A stretch of 64,000 nucleotides of DNA from a virus (IMGVR_UViG_3300049846_002130:62001-126000), one strand, 5' to 3'. Numbered from the stretch's first letter, positions 37,564 to 46,496 are shown. Program-made: numbers and translations. Notes: generated from the sequence alone by a model not told the origin.

Positions 37564-38543
37564 TCGCCCAGTTCAAGTTCTTTCAATTCCTTTTTGGTTT
37601 TCTTACCACTAGAGGCTAACTCTATGTTTTCTTGCTTACGGTCTTCTATCTTTTCAAAAGCTTCTTTATTAGTTTTTGAAAGCTCACCAGCCTCATTGAG
37701 GCGCTGAATATAATCAGAACTATATTGGAGTTGATAATCTGCAGCAGGAATAACAAATTCATTAAAGGCATTCTGAACATAGGCATATTGATCAAGAATA
37801 TTTTCTATCGTTATTGGGGACCTTTCAATAGCTGTTACTATTGGTGATATACCTTTAAAGTATATTTTATGTTCTGAACCTTCAAGTTTGGTTTCAACTA
37901 AGTACTCGGAGAATACACCGGTATCTCTAGCTCCATAAAATAGTCTTTGCTTAAAGTCTTTAATAGACTTCTTTAGGTGCCATTCATAAAGAGCGGCCTG
38001 CATTAGATTACTATCGCGAGGCTTACCTAACTTACCAGTTTTCTTACTGGTTGTTGAACCCAAGACATCTTTTGCTTGGTGGCCATAAACACTTTTAATT
38101 TCTATACCATTAAGGGTTTCATTATTGGGGTCAATAACAATTAAGTCTAGTTTACCAACAAGATTGACTGATGGAATAATTACTTGTGTTTGGGCCTCAA
38201 TAAAGACACCAGACTCTTTTGCTTGCTCAACAATAAAGTCTTCGAATAGGTTACCAGCTGCCCAAATCCACTGCATATATCTATCTGTCGGGAGCTTACT
38301 AACGTTAAGTTTTTCTACTAGGGATTTATATGCGCTATTCTTTTTAGGATCGTAAGTGTAGTTTGTTATTGCAAATCTAAAGAATGTAGCTCGTCTACAA
38401 GCTCCAGTTACACTTGGTTCATTTAAGACAGAGTTAACAACTGCAGACGCTTCGCTTGGCCACAAGGCTGGGGGACGAATATCTCCTAGTCTTGGCCTTT
38501 CAAAGTGTGAGCTTATATGGCTTGCTAGGCTCCAATTACTCAT
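37497..38543 (-). CDS. Cas4/RecB-like PD-(D/E)XK nuclease with Fe-S cluster
   Basis: 348 aa. The nuclease triad reads D133 (LVGKLDLIVID) and E148-x-K150 (GIEIKSVYG). Four cysteines, C49 and C330/C333/C339 (CANCSWRNVC), fit a [4Fe-4S] cluster as in Cas4 and AddB. It probably trims DNA ends for recombination or degrades host DNA. No CRISPR array or cas1/2 in the window. The last segment is Lys/Glu-rich. Confidence 0.8.
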   Translation of the reverse strand: MSNWSLASHISSHFERPRLGDIRPPALWPSEASAVVNSVLNEPSVTGACRRATFFRFAITNYTYDPKKNSAYKSLVEKLNVSKLPTDRYMQWIWAAGNLFEDFIVEQAKESGVFIEAQTQVIIPSVNLVGKLDLIVIDPNNETLNGIEIKSVYGHQAKDVLGSTTSKKTGKLGKPRDSNLMQAALYEWHLKKSIKDFKQRLFYGARDTGVFSEYLVETKLEGSEHKIYFKGISPIVTAIERSPITIENILDQYAYVQNAFNEFVIPAADYQLQYSSDYIQRLNEAGELSKTNKEAFEKIEDRKQENIELASSGKKTKKELKELELGDWRCANCSWRNVCYDENKKQIL

Positions 38544-38832
38544 CTAGTTTTACTTCAGATTCAGCACCAGAAGTCATCTTTTCGAGACTTTCTTTCTTCA
38601 GTCTCTCTACTTCGTCAAGAATCTCTTTCTGGCGACTAGTAGCGTATTCCTCAAACTTATCCAAATCAATTTGGATTAGTGGGTTGCCGCTAGCATCTTT
38701 AGCCATAACAATATGATCTAGCATGAATTCAATAAGCATTGAGGCTGTAAACATTTGCTCACCAAGTCTCTGTAGCTTTAGCTCATGAGCTTGGAGTACC
38801 CGCATTAGGGTTTCATCAATTTCGGGTTTCAT
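38536..38832 (-). CDS. Hypothetical helical protein (98 aa)
   Basis: Almost fully helical and acidic, with 'EIDETLMRVLQAHELKLQRL' at the start and a coiled-coil-like second half. Eight-base overlap with the Cas4-like gene. May be a partner of the nuclease; unknown. Confidence 0.5.
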   Translation of the reverse strand: MKPEIDETLMRVLQAHELKLQRLGEQMFTASMLIEFMLDHIVMAKDASGNPLIQIDLDKFEEYATSRQKEILDEVERLKKESLEKMTSGAESEVKLDE

Positions 38833-39005
38833 TAGTTCTCCTTATAGTAAACAATAGTTTTAATAACACTTGACGAGTATGCAGATGTAACCTGACCAAG
38901 AATATTAATTCTATCTTTATTTTGTTCTAGCCATTTATCCATACGGTAATTTTCGTTACTATTGGGCTTATGATAAAAAGTTTTTGATAGGGTTTCGCTA
39001 GTCAT
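38832..39005 (-). CDS. Hypothetical small protein (57 aa)
   Basis: ATG at 39005 preferred (GAGGTGG upstream, overlaps the end of the phosphoesterase gene); the open frame starts at 39017. 'VTSAYSSSVIKTIVYYKEN' forms the end. No family recognised. Confidence 0.45.
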   Translation of the reverse strand: MTSETLSKTFYHKPNSNENYRMDKWLEQNKDRINILGQVTSAYSSSVIKTIVYYKEN

Positions 39006-40107
39006 TTTCCACCTCAAAATCTAATTTGTTAGCTGGTAGCAGCTGACCACAGTATACAAAGTTTGACCTATTAAAGTCAGTATTACCTTCTTTGTCTTGA
39101 TAAATAACAGCATAGCCATTAATTGAATTGCCATTAATTATTTCTCTTGGCTGCCATGCGTAAGACATATAGTCTGCCATACAACCTTGTTCGATTAGTA
39201 AAAGAGAGTAGGCTATATGTTTACTAACTTTATGAGTATGGCCGCATACGATGGAATCAAAACTTCCTCTAGGAAGTCTTTCTAGAAACTTCTTTGCCCA
39301 GACATCTACTGTGAATCCGGGTTTGGAGCTTCCACGGTTATGAGGATGAACAAAGAGTGTTTTGCCTATTTTAATCCACCAAGACTCATGTTCTTGATAG
39401 TGAACATTTTTAAAGTTTAGTTTTTCGACTAGTTGGCCTTGTCTATTAAGACGCTCACCATTTGCGATTCTAGCAATAAGATCTGTTTCAAAGACAGTGA
39501 GAGCAGCTTGATTTATAGGCGCTTTCTTTAATAAGGAAGAGGTTCTGACATCGTGGTTACCACTAATCAGTATAACCTTAGGAAAGGTTTTTGAACAGTG
39601 CTCTATAAAATCAAATGCAGCCATATATTCTTCTATCGCTGCAATATCTTTATCCTTTTCAAATCTTGATGCTGCATAGCCATCTAAGATATCTCCATTT
39701 AAAACAATGATATCTGCATCTGCATGCTCCTTTAAGGCATGTCTTAGATGATCTTCTCTTGCTAAGGGAAAGTGGATATCAGATAAAGAAAGTATTTTTC
39801 TGCTAGAGGAGTTAACTAAGCCAACATCTGAGAATGAACTTTTATCTCCATGACGTTCTCTAGCTTTTTTTAGCTTGTCCCATGGACTAGCTGAGTTGTT
39901 GGTTGGTAGCTTTTGTTCTTTTCGTTTGTCGATACGTCTTAGTTTTCTTTCAATAGCTTCTGGGCTTCGAAGACTAATATTTGGTTTAGGAGTTGTATTA
40001 AGCTTTTTTTGAAAATAGCTAGCAACTTCTAAATAGCTTAGCCCTTCAGCTATTAGCTCTAATAAGAGCTGCTCTTCTGTATCTGACCACTTATTGGGAT
40101 TCGTCAT
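38998..40107 (-). CDS. Metallophosphoesterase with N-terminal SANT/Myb-like domain
   Basis: 369 aa. Residues about 5-65 ('WSDTEEQLLLELIAEGLSYL ... RSPEAIERKLRRID') look like a Myb/SANT helix-turn-helix. The calcineurin-type phosphoesterase follows: 'LSLSDIHFP', 'NGDILDG', 'SGNHDV' and 'VCGHTHKV' give motifs I-IV with metal ligands. Close to SbcD/Mre11-type nucleases, but the DNA-binding N-domain is unusual. It may process DNA ends or a nucleotide. ATGA-like overlap with dnaE C-half. Confidence 0.75.
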   Translation of the reverse strand: MTNPNKWSDTEEQLLLELIAEGLSYLEVASYFQKKLNTTPKPNISLRSPEAIERKLRRIDKRKEQKLPTNNSASPWDKLKKARERHGDKSSFSDVGLVNSSSRKILSLSDIHFPLAREDHLRHALKEHADADIIVLNGDILDGYAASRFEKDKDIAAIEEYMAAFDFIEHCSKTFPKVILISGNHDVRTSSLLKKAPINQAALTVFETDLIARIANGERLNRQGQLVEKLNFKNVHYQEHESWWIKIGKTLFVHPHNRGSSKPGFTVDVWAKKFLERLPRGSFDSIVCGHTHKVSKHIAYSLLLIEQGCMADYMSYAWQPREIINGNSINGYAVIYQDKEGNTDFNRSNFVYCGQLLPANKLDFEVEND

Positions 40108-42538
40108 TAAAATCTCCGTATAGGGAGTATACCTTAAATACTTTAACTTGTTTTGCTATTGGATTGTCATCTTCATCATAGACTTCCTCTGCAGTAGCTA
40201 GGACTCTTGCACTAACAACTTTATATTTATAGTTATCAGCAGTTTTATTGTTGTTGGTTATTGGAAGCTCTGTATTGTCGGTACCATCTGTAATATTTAA
40301 ATAATGCCTAAAGGATCCATCTTTATTCTTATATGTTTTTGTTTTGTCAACAACTCCACAAACTTCATAAGTACCCTTTTCACTAATTTCTTCTAAAGGT
40401 GTGGTATCGGGATACATCAGTCTTGCTGGGTTGTTAATAAAGCATCCGATTATAGCTCCCTGATCAAGCATTTCTTGAAAGCTAATAGTTAGCTTTTTGC
40501 TTCTTATTAGTTCGGGTAAGGTAGGAAGCTCAGGAACAACTAGTGGTTTTTTCTCTCTAATGCCTTTGTAGGTTTCTAGAAAAGATTGTTCTTCATCTGT
40601 AAGATCTCTAGTTTTTGAAAGTTTTTTAAGTCTTTCTAGTTCTAGTTTGATTTCTATTATACTTTTATTTTCTTTTTCTCGTTGTTCATTTTCAACAAGA
40701 CGCTCTTCAATGATCTTTTGGGTTTCTAGATAAAGTTGCAAACTATCGATTGAATCGAGTATTTGTTGTCTTTTATAACCCATTGAATCAAATGTACCAG
40801 CTATAGTTAAACATTCAAGTATCTTTTTGTTTACCTTGGTTTTTGAGATAAACTCCAAAATATCTTTGAACTTATCTTTTCTTTTATTTAATATTTTTGT
40901 AGCTGCTGTAAAGCCTAGACCCTTAATAGCAGTCAGTCCAAAGTAAATACCATTTCCAGCAATCTCAAAGTCAATGCCTGATCTATTGATGTCTGGTGGC
41001 AAGATTCCGACGTTCATTGCTTCAGCTTCTAAAATTATTTTAGAAACCTTGGCACTCCATTTCTTTGCATCACTTGTAGTTTTGCTGCGGACAGACATAA
41101 GGGCAGCAAAGAACTCTATTAAGTAATAGGTCTTTAACCATGCACACTGGTAAGTAATTAGTGCATAAGAGATCGCATGCGACTTATTAAATGCATACTC
41201 AGCATAGCCAAGGATAATATCGTCCCAATAGTGGATAGCATATGCTTCTGTAATCCCAGCTTTTATAAAGCCTTGTATAAATTGGTCTCTGTATGGCTTA
41301 AGGTATTTGACATTTTTCTTTCCCATAGCCCTGCGCACATCGTCAGCTTCTTTTAAACTAAAGCCAGCAATGTTAGACATGATTTGCATCATCTGTTCTT
41401 GGTAACAAAGAACATAATGTGTGTTTTCTAATACGGTAGCTATTTGATCTGGCAATCCAGAAGGTCGACCCTTATATTTGTTTTCTTGATATTGCTCTAC
41501 GAAGCCAGCTTCAAGTGGACCTGGACGGATTAATGCACTCAGGTCTGCAAGCTCTGATAGGTTTTTTGGCTGTAGCTTTTGAACCGATTGTTTCATCAGT
41601 TCACTTGTTTCCATTTGAAAGATTCCAGCTAGTTTGCCACTATTAATTAGTTCATAAACTTTAGGGTCATCTTCTGGCAAAGAGTCTGGGTCTATAGCTA
41701 TACCATGACGCTGTTTAACTAATTTACATGTCTCTTTAATTATAGATAGGTTTTCTATTTTTAAAAAGTCATACTTAATCAAACCCAAGCTAGCTATCTC
41801 ATTCATATCAAACTGAGTGATCCAGCGATCTGTCTCAACTTTTGTATCTGGATCTTTCATCTTTCGAAACCATAATGGAACAACATTACTTACTGGGTTT
41901 TCGCTGATAACGATGCCAGATGCGTGAGAACTATATGACTTAATCATATTCTCTAACTTTTGAGCTACATTATACCAAGGTCTGTACTTGCCTTCCTTTA
42001 ATTCTGGGTGCGCTATATAACCTTTTTTAGAACTTCCATTAATTGTTTCCTCAAGGGTTGCCTCTTTGCCGAAGAGTGTCTTGGGAATCTTTTCAAGGAT
42101 TTCTGATTGAATCTTCATATGCTCTTTAAATTCTCTAGACTCTCTATCTTTGGGTGCGGTGGCCATAAAATATGAGCGTACAGTTGATTTTGGTTTAAAC
42201 TTTTGAAGAGCAATAATGTTAGCTATGTTTTCTCTGCCCCAGTAATCTATAAGCCAGTCAACTATACGCTGGTAATTAAGTGGGTCAAAGTCTACGTCAA
42301 TATCTGGAGCTGCTCCATCAATAGTATCTGCCCTATTTTTTTCAAAACAAAATTCATTTGTTTTGCCAGTAATATATAGTAATATAGAGTTATGAGGATT
42401 TGGTACAGAACTTGGCTTGAGAGCTAAGATTAGTTTAATATCATCTTCAGATATTAGTTCTTCTTCAAATTCAAGGAAGTCTGGATCTACTTCTGCAAGC
42501 CTTGAATCTATATAAAGCTTTTTTAGATTTTCTATCAT
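40091..42538 (-). CDS. dnaE: DNA polymerase III alpha, C-terminal half (split DnaE)
   Basis: 815 aa. It starts close to the polymerase catalytic motif PDIDVDF (residues 78-84), which carries two of the three active-site Asp, and continues with typical DnaE segments: 'GIVISENPVSNVVPLWF', 'QTD/TQFDMNEIASLGLIKYDFL', 'LIRPGPLEAG', 'YQEQMMQIMSNIAGFS' and 'ADDVRRAMGKK'. A helix-hairpin-helix-like stretch and an OB-fold ('CGVVDKTKTYKNKDGSFRHY') follow. The first ~70 residues include a second, degenerate copy of the palm lead-in ('HNSILLYITGKT'). The PHP/N-terminal part is separate, at 43446-44726. AAGGA upstream. Confidence 0.88.
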   Translation of the reverse strand: MIENLKKLYIDSRLAEVDPDFLEFEEELISEDDIKLILALKPSSVPNPHNSILLYITGKTNEFCFEKNRADTIDGAAPDIDVDFDPLNYQRIVDWLIDYWGRENIANIIALQKFKPKSTVRSYFMATAPKDRESREFKEHMKIQSEILEKIPKTLFGKEATLEETINGSSKKGYIAHPELKEGKYRPWYNVAQKLENMIKSYSSHASGIVISENPVSNVVPLWFRKMKDPDTKVETDRWITQFDMNEIASLGLIKYDFLKIENLSIIKETCKLVKQRHGIAIDPDSLPEDDPKVYELINSGKLAGIFQMETSELMKQSVQKLQPKNLSELADLSALIRPGPLEAGFVEQYQENKYKGRPSGLPDQIATVLENTHYVLCYQEQMMQIMSNIAGFSLKEADDVRRAMGKKNVKYLKPYRDQFIQGFIKAGITEAYAIHYWDDIILGYAEYAFNKSHAISYALITYQCAWLKTYYLIEFFAALMSVRSKTTSDAKKWSAKVSKIILEAEAMNVGILPPDINRSGIDFEIAGNGIYFGLTAIKGLGFTAATKILNKRKDKFKDILEFISKTKVNKKILECLTIAGTFDSMGYKRQQILDSIDSLQLYLETQKIIEERLVENEQREKENKSIIEIKLELERLKKLSKTRDLTDEEQSFLETYKGIREKKPLVVPELPTLPELIRSKKLTISFQEMLDQGAIIGCFINNPARLMYPDTTPLEEISEKGTYEVCGVVDKTKTYKNKDGSFRHYLNITDGTDNTELPITNNNKTADNYKYKVVSARVLATAEEVYDEDDNPIAKQVKVFKVYSLYGDFNDESQ

Positions 42539-42558
42539 ATTGTTCCTTGGAGTAAATA

Positions 42559-42966
42559 ATGGCCATTAGTTACAAGAAGTCTAGCAAGAATGTTCCTCGG
42601 GGACAAAGAGTTGCTCATGTTACAAATATTGGTGCTAGTGACTCAGTAGACATTGTTGAGATTTTAGGGTTTCCAGCTAGGGTCGTAAAAATAGTTACGC
42701 CTGATTCTGGAGATATTTTAGAAATAAAGATTAACAATCGCTATACTTTAGCAGATGTTTATAACATGCCAGCTCATGGAGAACATGGTAGTGTAGATCC
42801 CAGGTCAGCAGTTAGAGTTGTGTCTGAGGGGGCGCAGCATCCAACACATACGCTTACAGGCTCTACTGTGTATTACTCAGAGGATGGATTAGAGATTGCT
42901 TGGCTAGAGCTATCAGATATGACTCCCGCTACAGCGACAGATGTTATTGAGTTAATGGCCTGGTAA
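42559..42966 (+). CDS. Hypothetical beta-rich protein inserted in dnaE locus (135 aa)
   Basis: Lies on the opposite strand to its surroundings. GGAG upstream, only 20 bases from the divergent dnaE C-half start. Composition is beta-rich and acidic (VVKIVTPDSGDILEIKIN ... STVYYSEDGLEIAWLELSD), similar in style to virion or decoration proteins. No family recognised. Five bases from the next + gene, so the two form a small operon. Confidence 0.55.
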   Translation: MAISYKKSSKNVPRGQRVAHVTNIGASDSVDIVEILGFPARVVKIVTPDSGDILEIKINNRYTLADVYNMPAHGEHGSVDPRSAVRVVSEGAQHPTHTLTGSTVYYSEDGLEIAWLELSDMTPATATDVIELMAW

Positions 42967-42970
42967 TGCT

Positions 42971-43534
42971 ATGAACACTGGGCTTAGATGGTTTTCAAAA
43001 GCACTTTTTTCATATAAAGGTTGTGTTAATATTTGGAAGCCTGGTCTATTCTTTTATATAGTAATTTCTTTAGCTATATTACTTTTGGAGCGGAATACTG
43101 TTTACATTGGTGATGTAATCCGAAACAGACAGATTGATCACATACAAACTGTTGCTGTTCTGGATACTGTTTTAGAAGTACCCACAAGAGAGGCAATCGA
43201 GTGGACCTCTGAGCGAGGTTGCTACTTTAAATACGTTGATGATCCTAATATAGCTGAGATCTTTATTCGGCTAGAGGATGAAATTAACTGTGGTGGACTT
43301 TACTCAGCTGGATGCGCTTCTGTTGGTAAAGCAATTAAGGAAATTAGAGTTACAATGCCAGAAGAAATTATTCTTGCTCATGAATTACTTCATGAGCATA
43401 ATCTGACTCATCCTCTAAACCCGCCTAATAAACATATATTAAGTCCTACTTTTGAACATCTAAGCTACAATGATCGTGGAGTTCGGCAGGCGTGTGCTCG
43501 GACTCGAGCCTATCCAATTCCTGTTGCGCAATAG
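42971..43534 (+). CDS. Membrane-anchored HExxH metalloprotease-like protein
   Basis: 187 aa. One transmembrane helix at about 25-39 ([15 protein letters not shown]), then a soluble domain with [11 protein letters not shown] at 137-147: the HExxHxxxxxH zinc motif of metzincins (Asn where Gly is usual). Two Cys pairs earlier may form disulfides, suggesting an outside-facing domain. Could act on the host envelope at lysis or entry. Its 3' end overlaps 89 bases of the dnaE N-half tail-to-tail. The 135-aa partner precedes it. Confidence 0.65.
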   Translation: MNTGLRWFSKALFSYKGCVNIWKPGLFFYIVISLAILLLERNTVYIGDVIRNRQIDHIQTVAVLDTVLEVPTREAIEWTSERGCYFKYVDDPNIAEIFIRLEDEINCGGLYSAGCASVGKAIKEIRVTMPEEIILAHELLHEHNLTHPLNPPNKHILSPTFEHLSYNDRGVRQACARTRAYPIPVAQ

Positions 43535-44726
43535 CTTTTGTTGCTTGATCAAAAATTAACGGTAGTGCAGCTCGACCAGGATTAAGCATTCGTTCAAACA
43601 GTAGGTTATATTTAATAGGATCTACTTTTGTAATACCTAAGGCATAGGCAACTAGAGAACCTCCAGCACTGCCACGACCAGGACCGATTGCTATGTCTAG
43701 CTCACGGGCCTTATTAACGTACTGAGCAACAATTAAAAAGTAATCGCTAAAGCCTAGTTTCTTAATAACACCAAGTTCATAAAATAATCTTTCAGTATAA
43801 ACAAATGGCATGGTTGTAAATCTTTTTTGAAGACCACTAATTGCTTCTGCTTCAAGCACTTGCCATGAATGTATACCTGGTGGGCATTCTTTATATTTGG
43901 TGAACCGATTCTTTCTATCAGAGAAATAATCGTTGGTTACCATGTTGGCAATATGTGTAGTATTAGTGAGCGCTTCTAAGGGTACGCTTGCTTGCTTAGC
44001 TAAGTCTTGCATCTCTTGTGGCGAACCAAGAAATACTTCTATGTCTCCAAATGAGAAGCCATCACCAGAACCTTCAGTTGCCATTTTAAGTGTAGTCTCG
44101 TGAAATTGTTTATCATGCTTATGTGTGTAGTGGGCATCAGCTGTCATAATAATTGGCAAGCTATTTCTATTTGCTAGCTCAATAAGAATGCTGTTGACAA
44201 CTTGCTGGTCTCCAGCATGAGCTTGTAGCTCTACGAAGAATCTATCTTTATAGATATCAGCATGCTCTAGCAATTGTTTTTCTGCTTGTTTATAGTCACC
44301 TCTTAAAATTAATTGAGAGAATAGCGATCCTAAACATGCAGTAGTGGCAGCAATACCTTCTGAATAGTCAGCCATAATCTGTTTTGCAATTCTTGGCTTA
44401 TAGTAAAGATTCTCTGTGTATGCTCGAGAGCTTAGTGTCCATAAGTTATGAAGACCTTTATTATTTAGAGCCAGCATGACCATATGATAGTAAGCTCGTT
44501 CTCGCTCATCGGGTTCGCGCACACCATTCGGTAGAACTGATATATATGCTTCTAAACCAAGGATAGGTTTAATACCAACCTTATTACAGTTCTGCCAGAA
44601 TTGGTAATGGCCGACACAATTACCGTGATCGGTTAAAGCGCAGCTGGACATTCCCTTATTTTTAATATGTTGAGGAGTGCTGTCTAGACGATTTACCCCA
44701 TCTAGTGTTGATGCTTCAAACTTCAA
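43446..44726 (-). CDS. dnaE: DNA polymerase III alpha, N-terminal half (split DnaE)
   Basis: 426 aa from TTG at 44726. It holds the PHP domain after its first motif ('TLDGVNRL', '[15 protein letters not shown]', '[10 protein letters not shown]', '[16 protein letters not shown]') and the start of the polymerase palm ('[24 protein letters not shown]', then '[14 protein letters not shown]'). The PDIDxDF motif that should come next is in the other half. The last 37 residues are unlike DnaE and are coded opposite the metalloprotease gene. The missing HLHVH motif lies in another frame just upstream (44723-44788). Both halves are needed for a full active site. Confidence 0.85.
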   Translation of the reverse strand: MKFEASTLDGVNRLDSTPQHIKNKGMSSCALTDHGNCVGHYQFWQNCNKVGIKPILGLEAYISVLPNGVREPDERERAYYHMVMLALNNKGLHNLWTLSSRAYTENLYYKPRIAKQIMADYSEGIAATTACLGSLFSQLILRGDYKQAEKQLLEHADIYKDRFFVELQAHAGDQQVVNSILIELANRNSLPIIMTADAHYTHKHDKQFHETTLKMATEGSGDGFSFGDIEVFLGSPQEMQDLAKQASVPLEALTNTTHIANMVTNDYFSDRKNRFTKYKECPPGIHSWQVLEAEAISGLQKRFTTMPFVYTERLFYELGVIKKLGFSDYFLIVAQYVNKARELDIAIGPGRGSAGGSLVAYALGITKVDPIKYNLLFERMLNPGRAALPLIFDQATKAIAQQELDRLESEHTPAELHDHCSLDVQK

Positions 44727-44788
44727 GAGTGTACATGAAGGTGAACAAATCCACCTTTAGTACACTCTTGCCCTCCTTTATCATTCAT
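44723..44788 (-). other. Out-of-frame DnaE N-terminal leader with HLHVHS motif
   Basis: ATG at 44788-44786 overlaps the stop of the gene before (ATGA) and encodes 21 residues ending FVHLHVHS, then [11 protein letters not shown] is the first PHP motif of DnaE. A -1 shift at TCT-TGA (44728-44723) would join it exactly to the downstream half ([10 protein letters not shown]). A stem CAAGAGTGTAC/GTACACTCTTG spans this point. Either a sequence error, a natural mutation or a frameshift site. Confidence 0.7.
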
Positions 44789-44972
44789 GACAATTACATC
44801 CTGGGTTACACTGACAGACATCCTCTTCTGCTAATATTTCTTTCTCACACTTATAGCAATATTCGAGATGATCAATAAGTTCTCTAATAAAGTTTAATCT
44901 TTCTAGTGTAGTAGATTCTTGATTACAACTATCTATTAGTTGCCATATCTCTATTTCAAGTTCAGGAGTCAT
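44781..44972 (-). CDS. Small Cys-rich protein (63 aa)
   Basis: Helical N-terminus, then 'YCYKCEKEILAEEDVCQCNP' plus a terminal Cys/His patch, possibly a zinc knuckle. Overlaps the gene before it by eleven bases and the DnaE leader by ATGA. Role unknown. Confidence 0.5.
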   Translation of the reverse strand: MTPELEIEIWQLIDSCNQESTTLERLNFIRELIDHLEYCYKCEKEILAEEDVCQCNPGCNCHE

Positions 44973-45237
44973 TGCTTACCTCCATGGTTTGATAAGCAAG
45001 GTAGCCAGAATGGTTATTTGTTGGTATACCTATTATCTTTGCGGTAGAATTTGGATTTTGAACTTCGAATATATTGCAAAATGTATTATCTAGTATCTTT
45101 TGTGTCTGCCATTTATTATTTGGTGGATCGTCTAGAGTAGCGACTTTATCATATGCTTCAGAAGTGCTATTGGCCTCTATGTAAACAATAGTTTCTTGCA
45201 TAACTCTTCTATATAAAAAAGCTTTATATGTCTTCAC
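44962..45237 (-). CDS. Hypothetical protein (91 aa)
   Basis: Starts 'MKTYKAFLYRRVMQETIVYI', a beta pair common in small phage proteins, followed by a 'TSEAYDKVATLDD' helix. ATGA coupling on both sides. No family. Confidence 0.5.
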   Translation of the reverse strand: MKTYKAFLYRRVMQETIVYIEANSTSEAYDKVATLDDPPNNKWQTQKILDNTFCNIFEVQNPNSTAKIIGIPTNNHSGYLAYQTMEVSNDS

Positions 45238-45854
45238 TCAAACACCATGGTATTAGCTATCTCCCCATTAGTTAACGCTAGTGGGGCAGCAGTTGGAGTT
45301 TTAGTTGTATCAAATAGAGTATACGAAACAGTTGTTCCGTGACCATGAGATTCTTGTTGTTTTACCAACTCAAGTATTTCGGTTAGGTGTTCTGGGAAGC
45401 GCCACACTTGGCAGCCAGCAGAGTTACGGCCGACATACTTGGAACCATAACCGTGATGGCCATTAACGGCATTACCGGTTCCGGTAATCCATTGAGTCTC
45501 ATCAACTTGTGCGTCTTTGTTATTATCACGCCAATAGGTAAGGGTACCCACTTGCTGTAGTGCAGGATAGCCAGTATGAGTGCCTAGCTTCCATAAAGAC
45601 TTTTGGTGAGTGGGGGCTACTACAAGGCAGCCCATCGAAGTTAATGGGTTTTCTAGGTAGTGAACACCGGGTGTGGTAGTGCCAATCCAGCGCTTTAGAA
45701 CCCAGCGCTTGCCGTCAAAAAACGCACAGCCAAGAGCATCATCCCAACTGTCAGCATGGCCAGAGACTCGGATGCCAAAGACATTGAGATCGTAAGGCCC
45801 AGTATAAAAAGGCCAAGCTTTGTCAGAATATAATTTTCTAAGTGTCGATAGCAT
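45234..45854 (-). CDS. L,D-transpeptidase/lysin-like domain protein (206 aa)
   Basis: The segment 'NGHHGYGSKYVGRNSAGCQV' (around 128-148) matches the 'H......vG.wSaGCqvf' pattern of YkuD-like catalytic domains seen in phage lysins and peptidoglycan enzymes, where His and Cys are catalytic. Trp-rich flanking beta strands agree. No signal peptide. It could cut or modify peptidoglycan at lysis. Family call rests on one motif. Confidence 0.55.
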   Translation of the reverse strand: MLSTLRKLYSDKAWPFYTGPYDLNVFGIRVSGHADSWDDALGCAFFDGKRWVLKRWIGTTTPGVHYLENPLTSMGCLVVAPTHQKSLWKLGTHTGYPALQQVGTLTYWRDNNKDAQVDETQWITGTGNAVNGHHGYGSKYVGRNSAGCQVWRFPEHLTEILELVKQQESHGHGTTVSYTLFDTTKTPTAAPLALTNGEIANTMVFE

Positions 45855-46041
45855 TAGTATCTCCTAATAAAATGGGTCTTGATACGAATGTAAGCTCGTT
45901 TTCAGAAATTAAAGACCATTCGTCGTCTACTTTAATATCTGTAATATATGCTTCGGTAAAGTGCCAGGTTTGTCCATTACTTAACTGGGTAATTAAGTCT
46001 GGTCCATCCCAGTATATCTCAGTGCATTTCTCTGTTTGCAT
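45838..46041 (-). CDS. Hypothetical small protein (67 aa)
   Basis: Acidic, Trp/Thr-containing beta-rich protein (LITQLSNGQTWHFTEAYITD). Its end overlaps the start of the lysin-like gene and its start overlaps the gene upstream. Unknown. Confidence 0.45.
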   Translation of the reverse strand: MQTEKCTEIYWDGPDLITQLSNGQTWHFTEAYITDIKVDDEWSLISENELTFVSRPILLGDTNAIDT

Positions 46042-46255
46042 ATTCTTTAATCCCCCAATATGGTAATGGTGCCCACCATTCTGGACCGGTTTGTGTATCG
46101 AATCTATAAGGAGAGTAGGGGTCGTGCTTTAGCCACCAGCCTTTACCAGCATAAGTAAATATCTCATATAGGCCACCACTATAACCAAGCACTCGTTCAT
46201 TGACTTGAGGTTCTTTCTGAGTAAATTCTAAATTTAGATAATAGGTCTTAACCAT
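46019..46255 (-). CDS. Hypothetical small protein (78 aa)
   Basis: ATG at 46255 chosen because TAATG couples it to the preceding stop; the frame is open to 46279. Tyr/Trp-rich (WWLKHDPYSPYRFDTQTGPEWW). No family recognised. Confidence 0.45.
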   Translation of the reverse strand: MVKTYYLNLEFTQKEPQVNERVLGYSGGLYEIFTYAGKGWWLKHDPYSPYRFDTQTGPEWWAPLPYWGIKEYANREMH

Positions 46256-46464
46256 TAGGTAAACCCCATATAATCGCACTCATCCTCATCTAGAGGGTGG
46301 CCCTCATCCCATTCGTTTTCTTCAGTAGCTATATTTTCAAGATGATGTAGCAACTCATCCTCTAAACCATTTTCCATAATGAAGTCCATTAGTAATACAA
46401 CCAATGTACTTTCAGACCAACATTGTTGCTCTGTTAGTTCAATTAAATGTCGTTCTGTATTCAT
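46255..46464 (-). CDS. Hypothetical acidic protein (69 aa)
   Basis: Very acidic C-terminus (ENEWDEGHPLDEDECDY). Directly follows the terminator at 46464-46493, so it heads a new unit. Acidity is reminiscent of DNA-mimic or inhibitor proteins, but that is only a guess. Confidence 0.45.
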   Translation of the reverse strand: MNTERHLIELTEQQCWSESTLVVLLMDFIMENGLEDELLHHLENIATEENEWDEGHPLDEDECDYMGFT

Positions 46465-46493
46465 AAAAAAATAAGGGGGGCAATTAGCCCCCT
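46464..46493 (-). terminator. Rho-independent terminator
   Basis: - strand GGGGGC-TAATT-GCCCCC stem followed by TTATTTTTTT. Ends the unit containing 46497-46721. Confidence 0.85.
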
Positions 46494-46496
46494 CCT

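Noticed and set aside
42541-43534. Split intein as the cause of the divided DnaE
   Set aside because: The N-half does not end in a Cys-led intein start and the C-half N-terminus lacks a convincing intein block; an 'HNS' in it is part of the degenerate palm copy.
44723-44725. Recoding of TGA as a sense codon
   Set aside because: Reading through TGA soon meets TAG, and TGA, TAG and TAA end many clear genes here.
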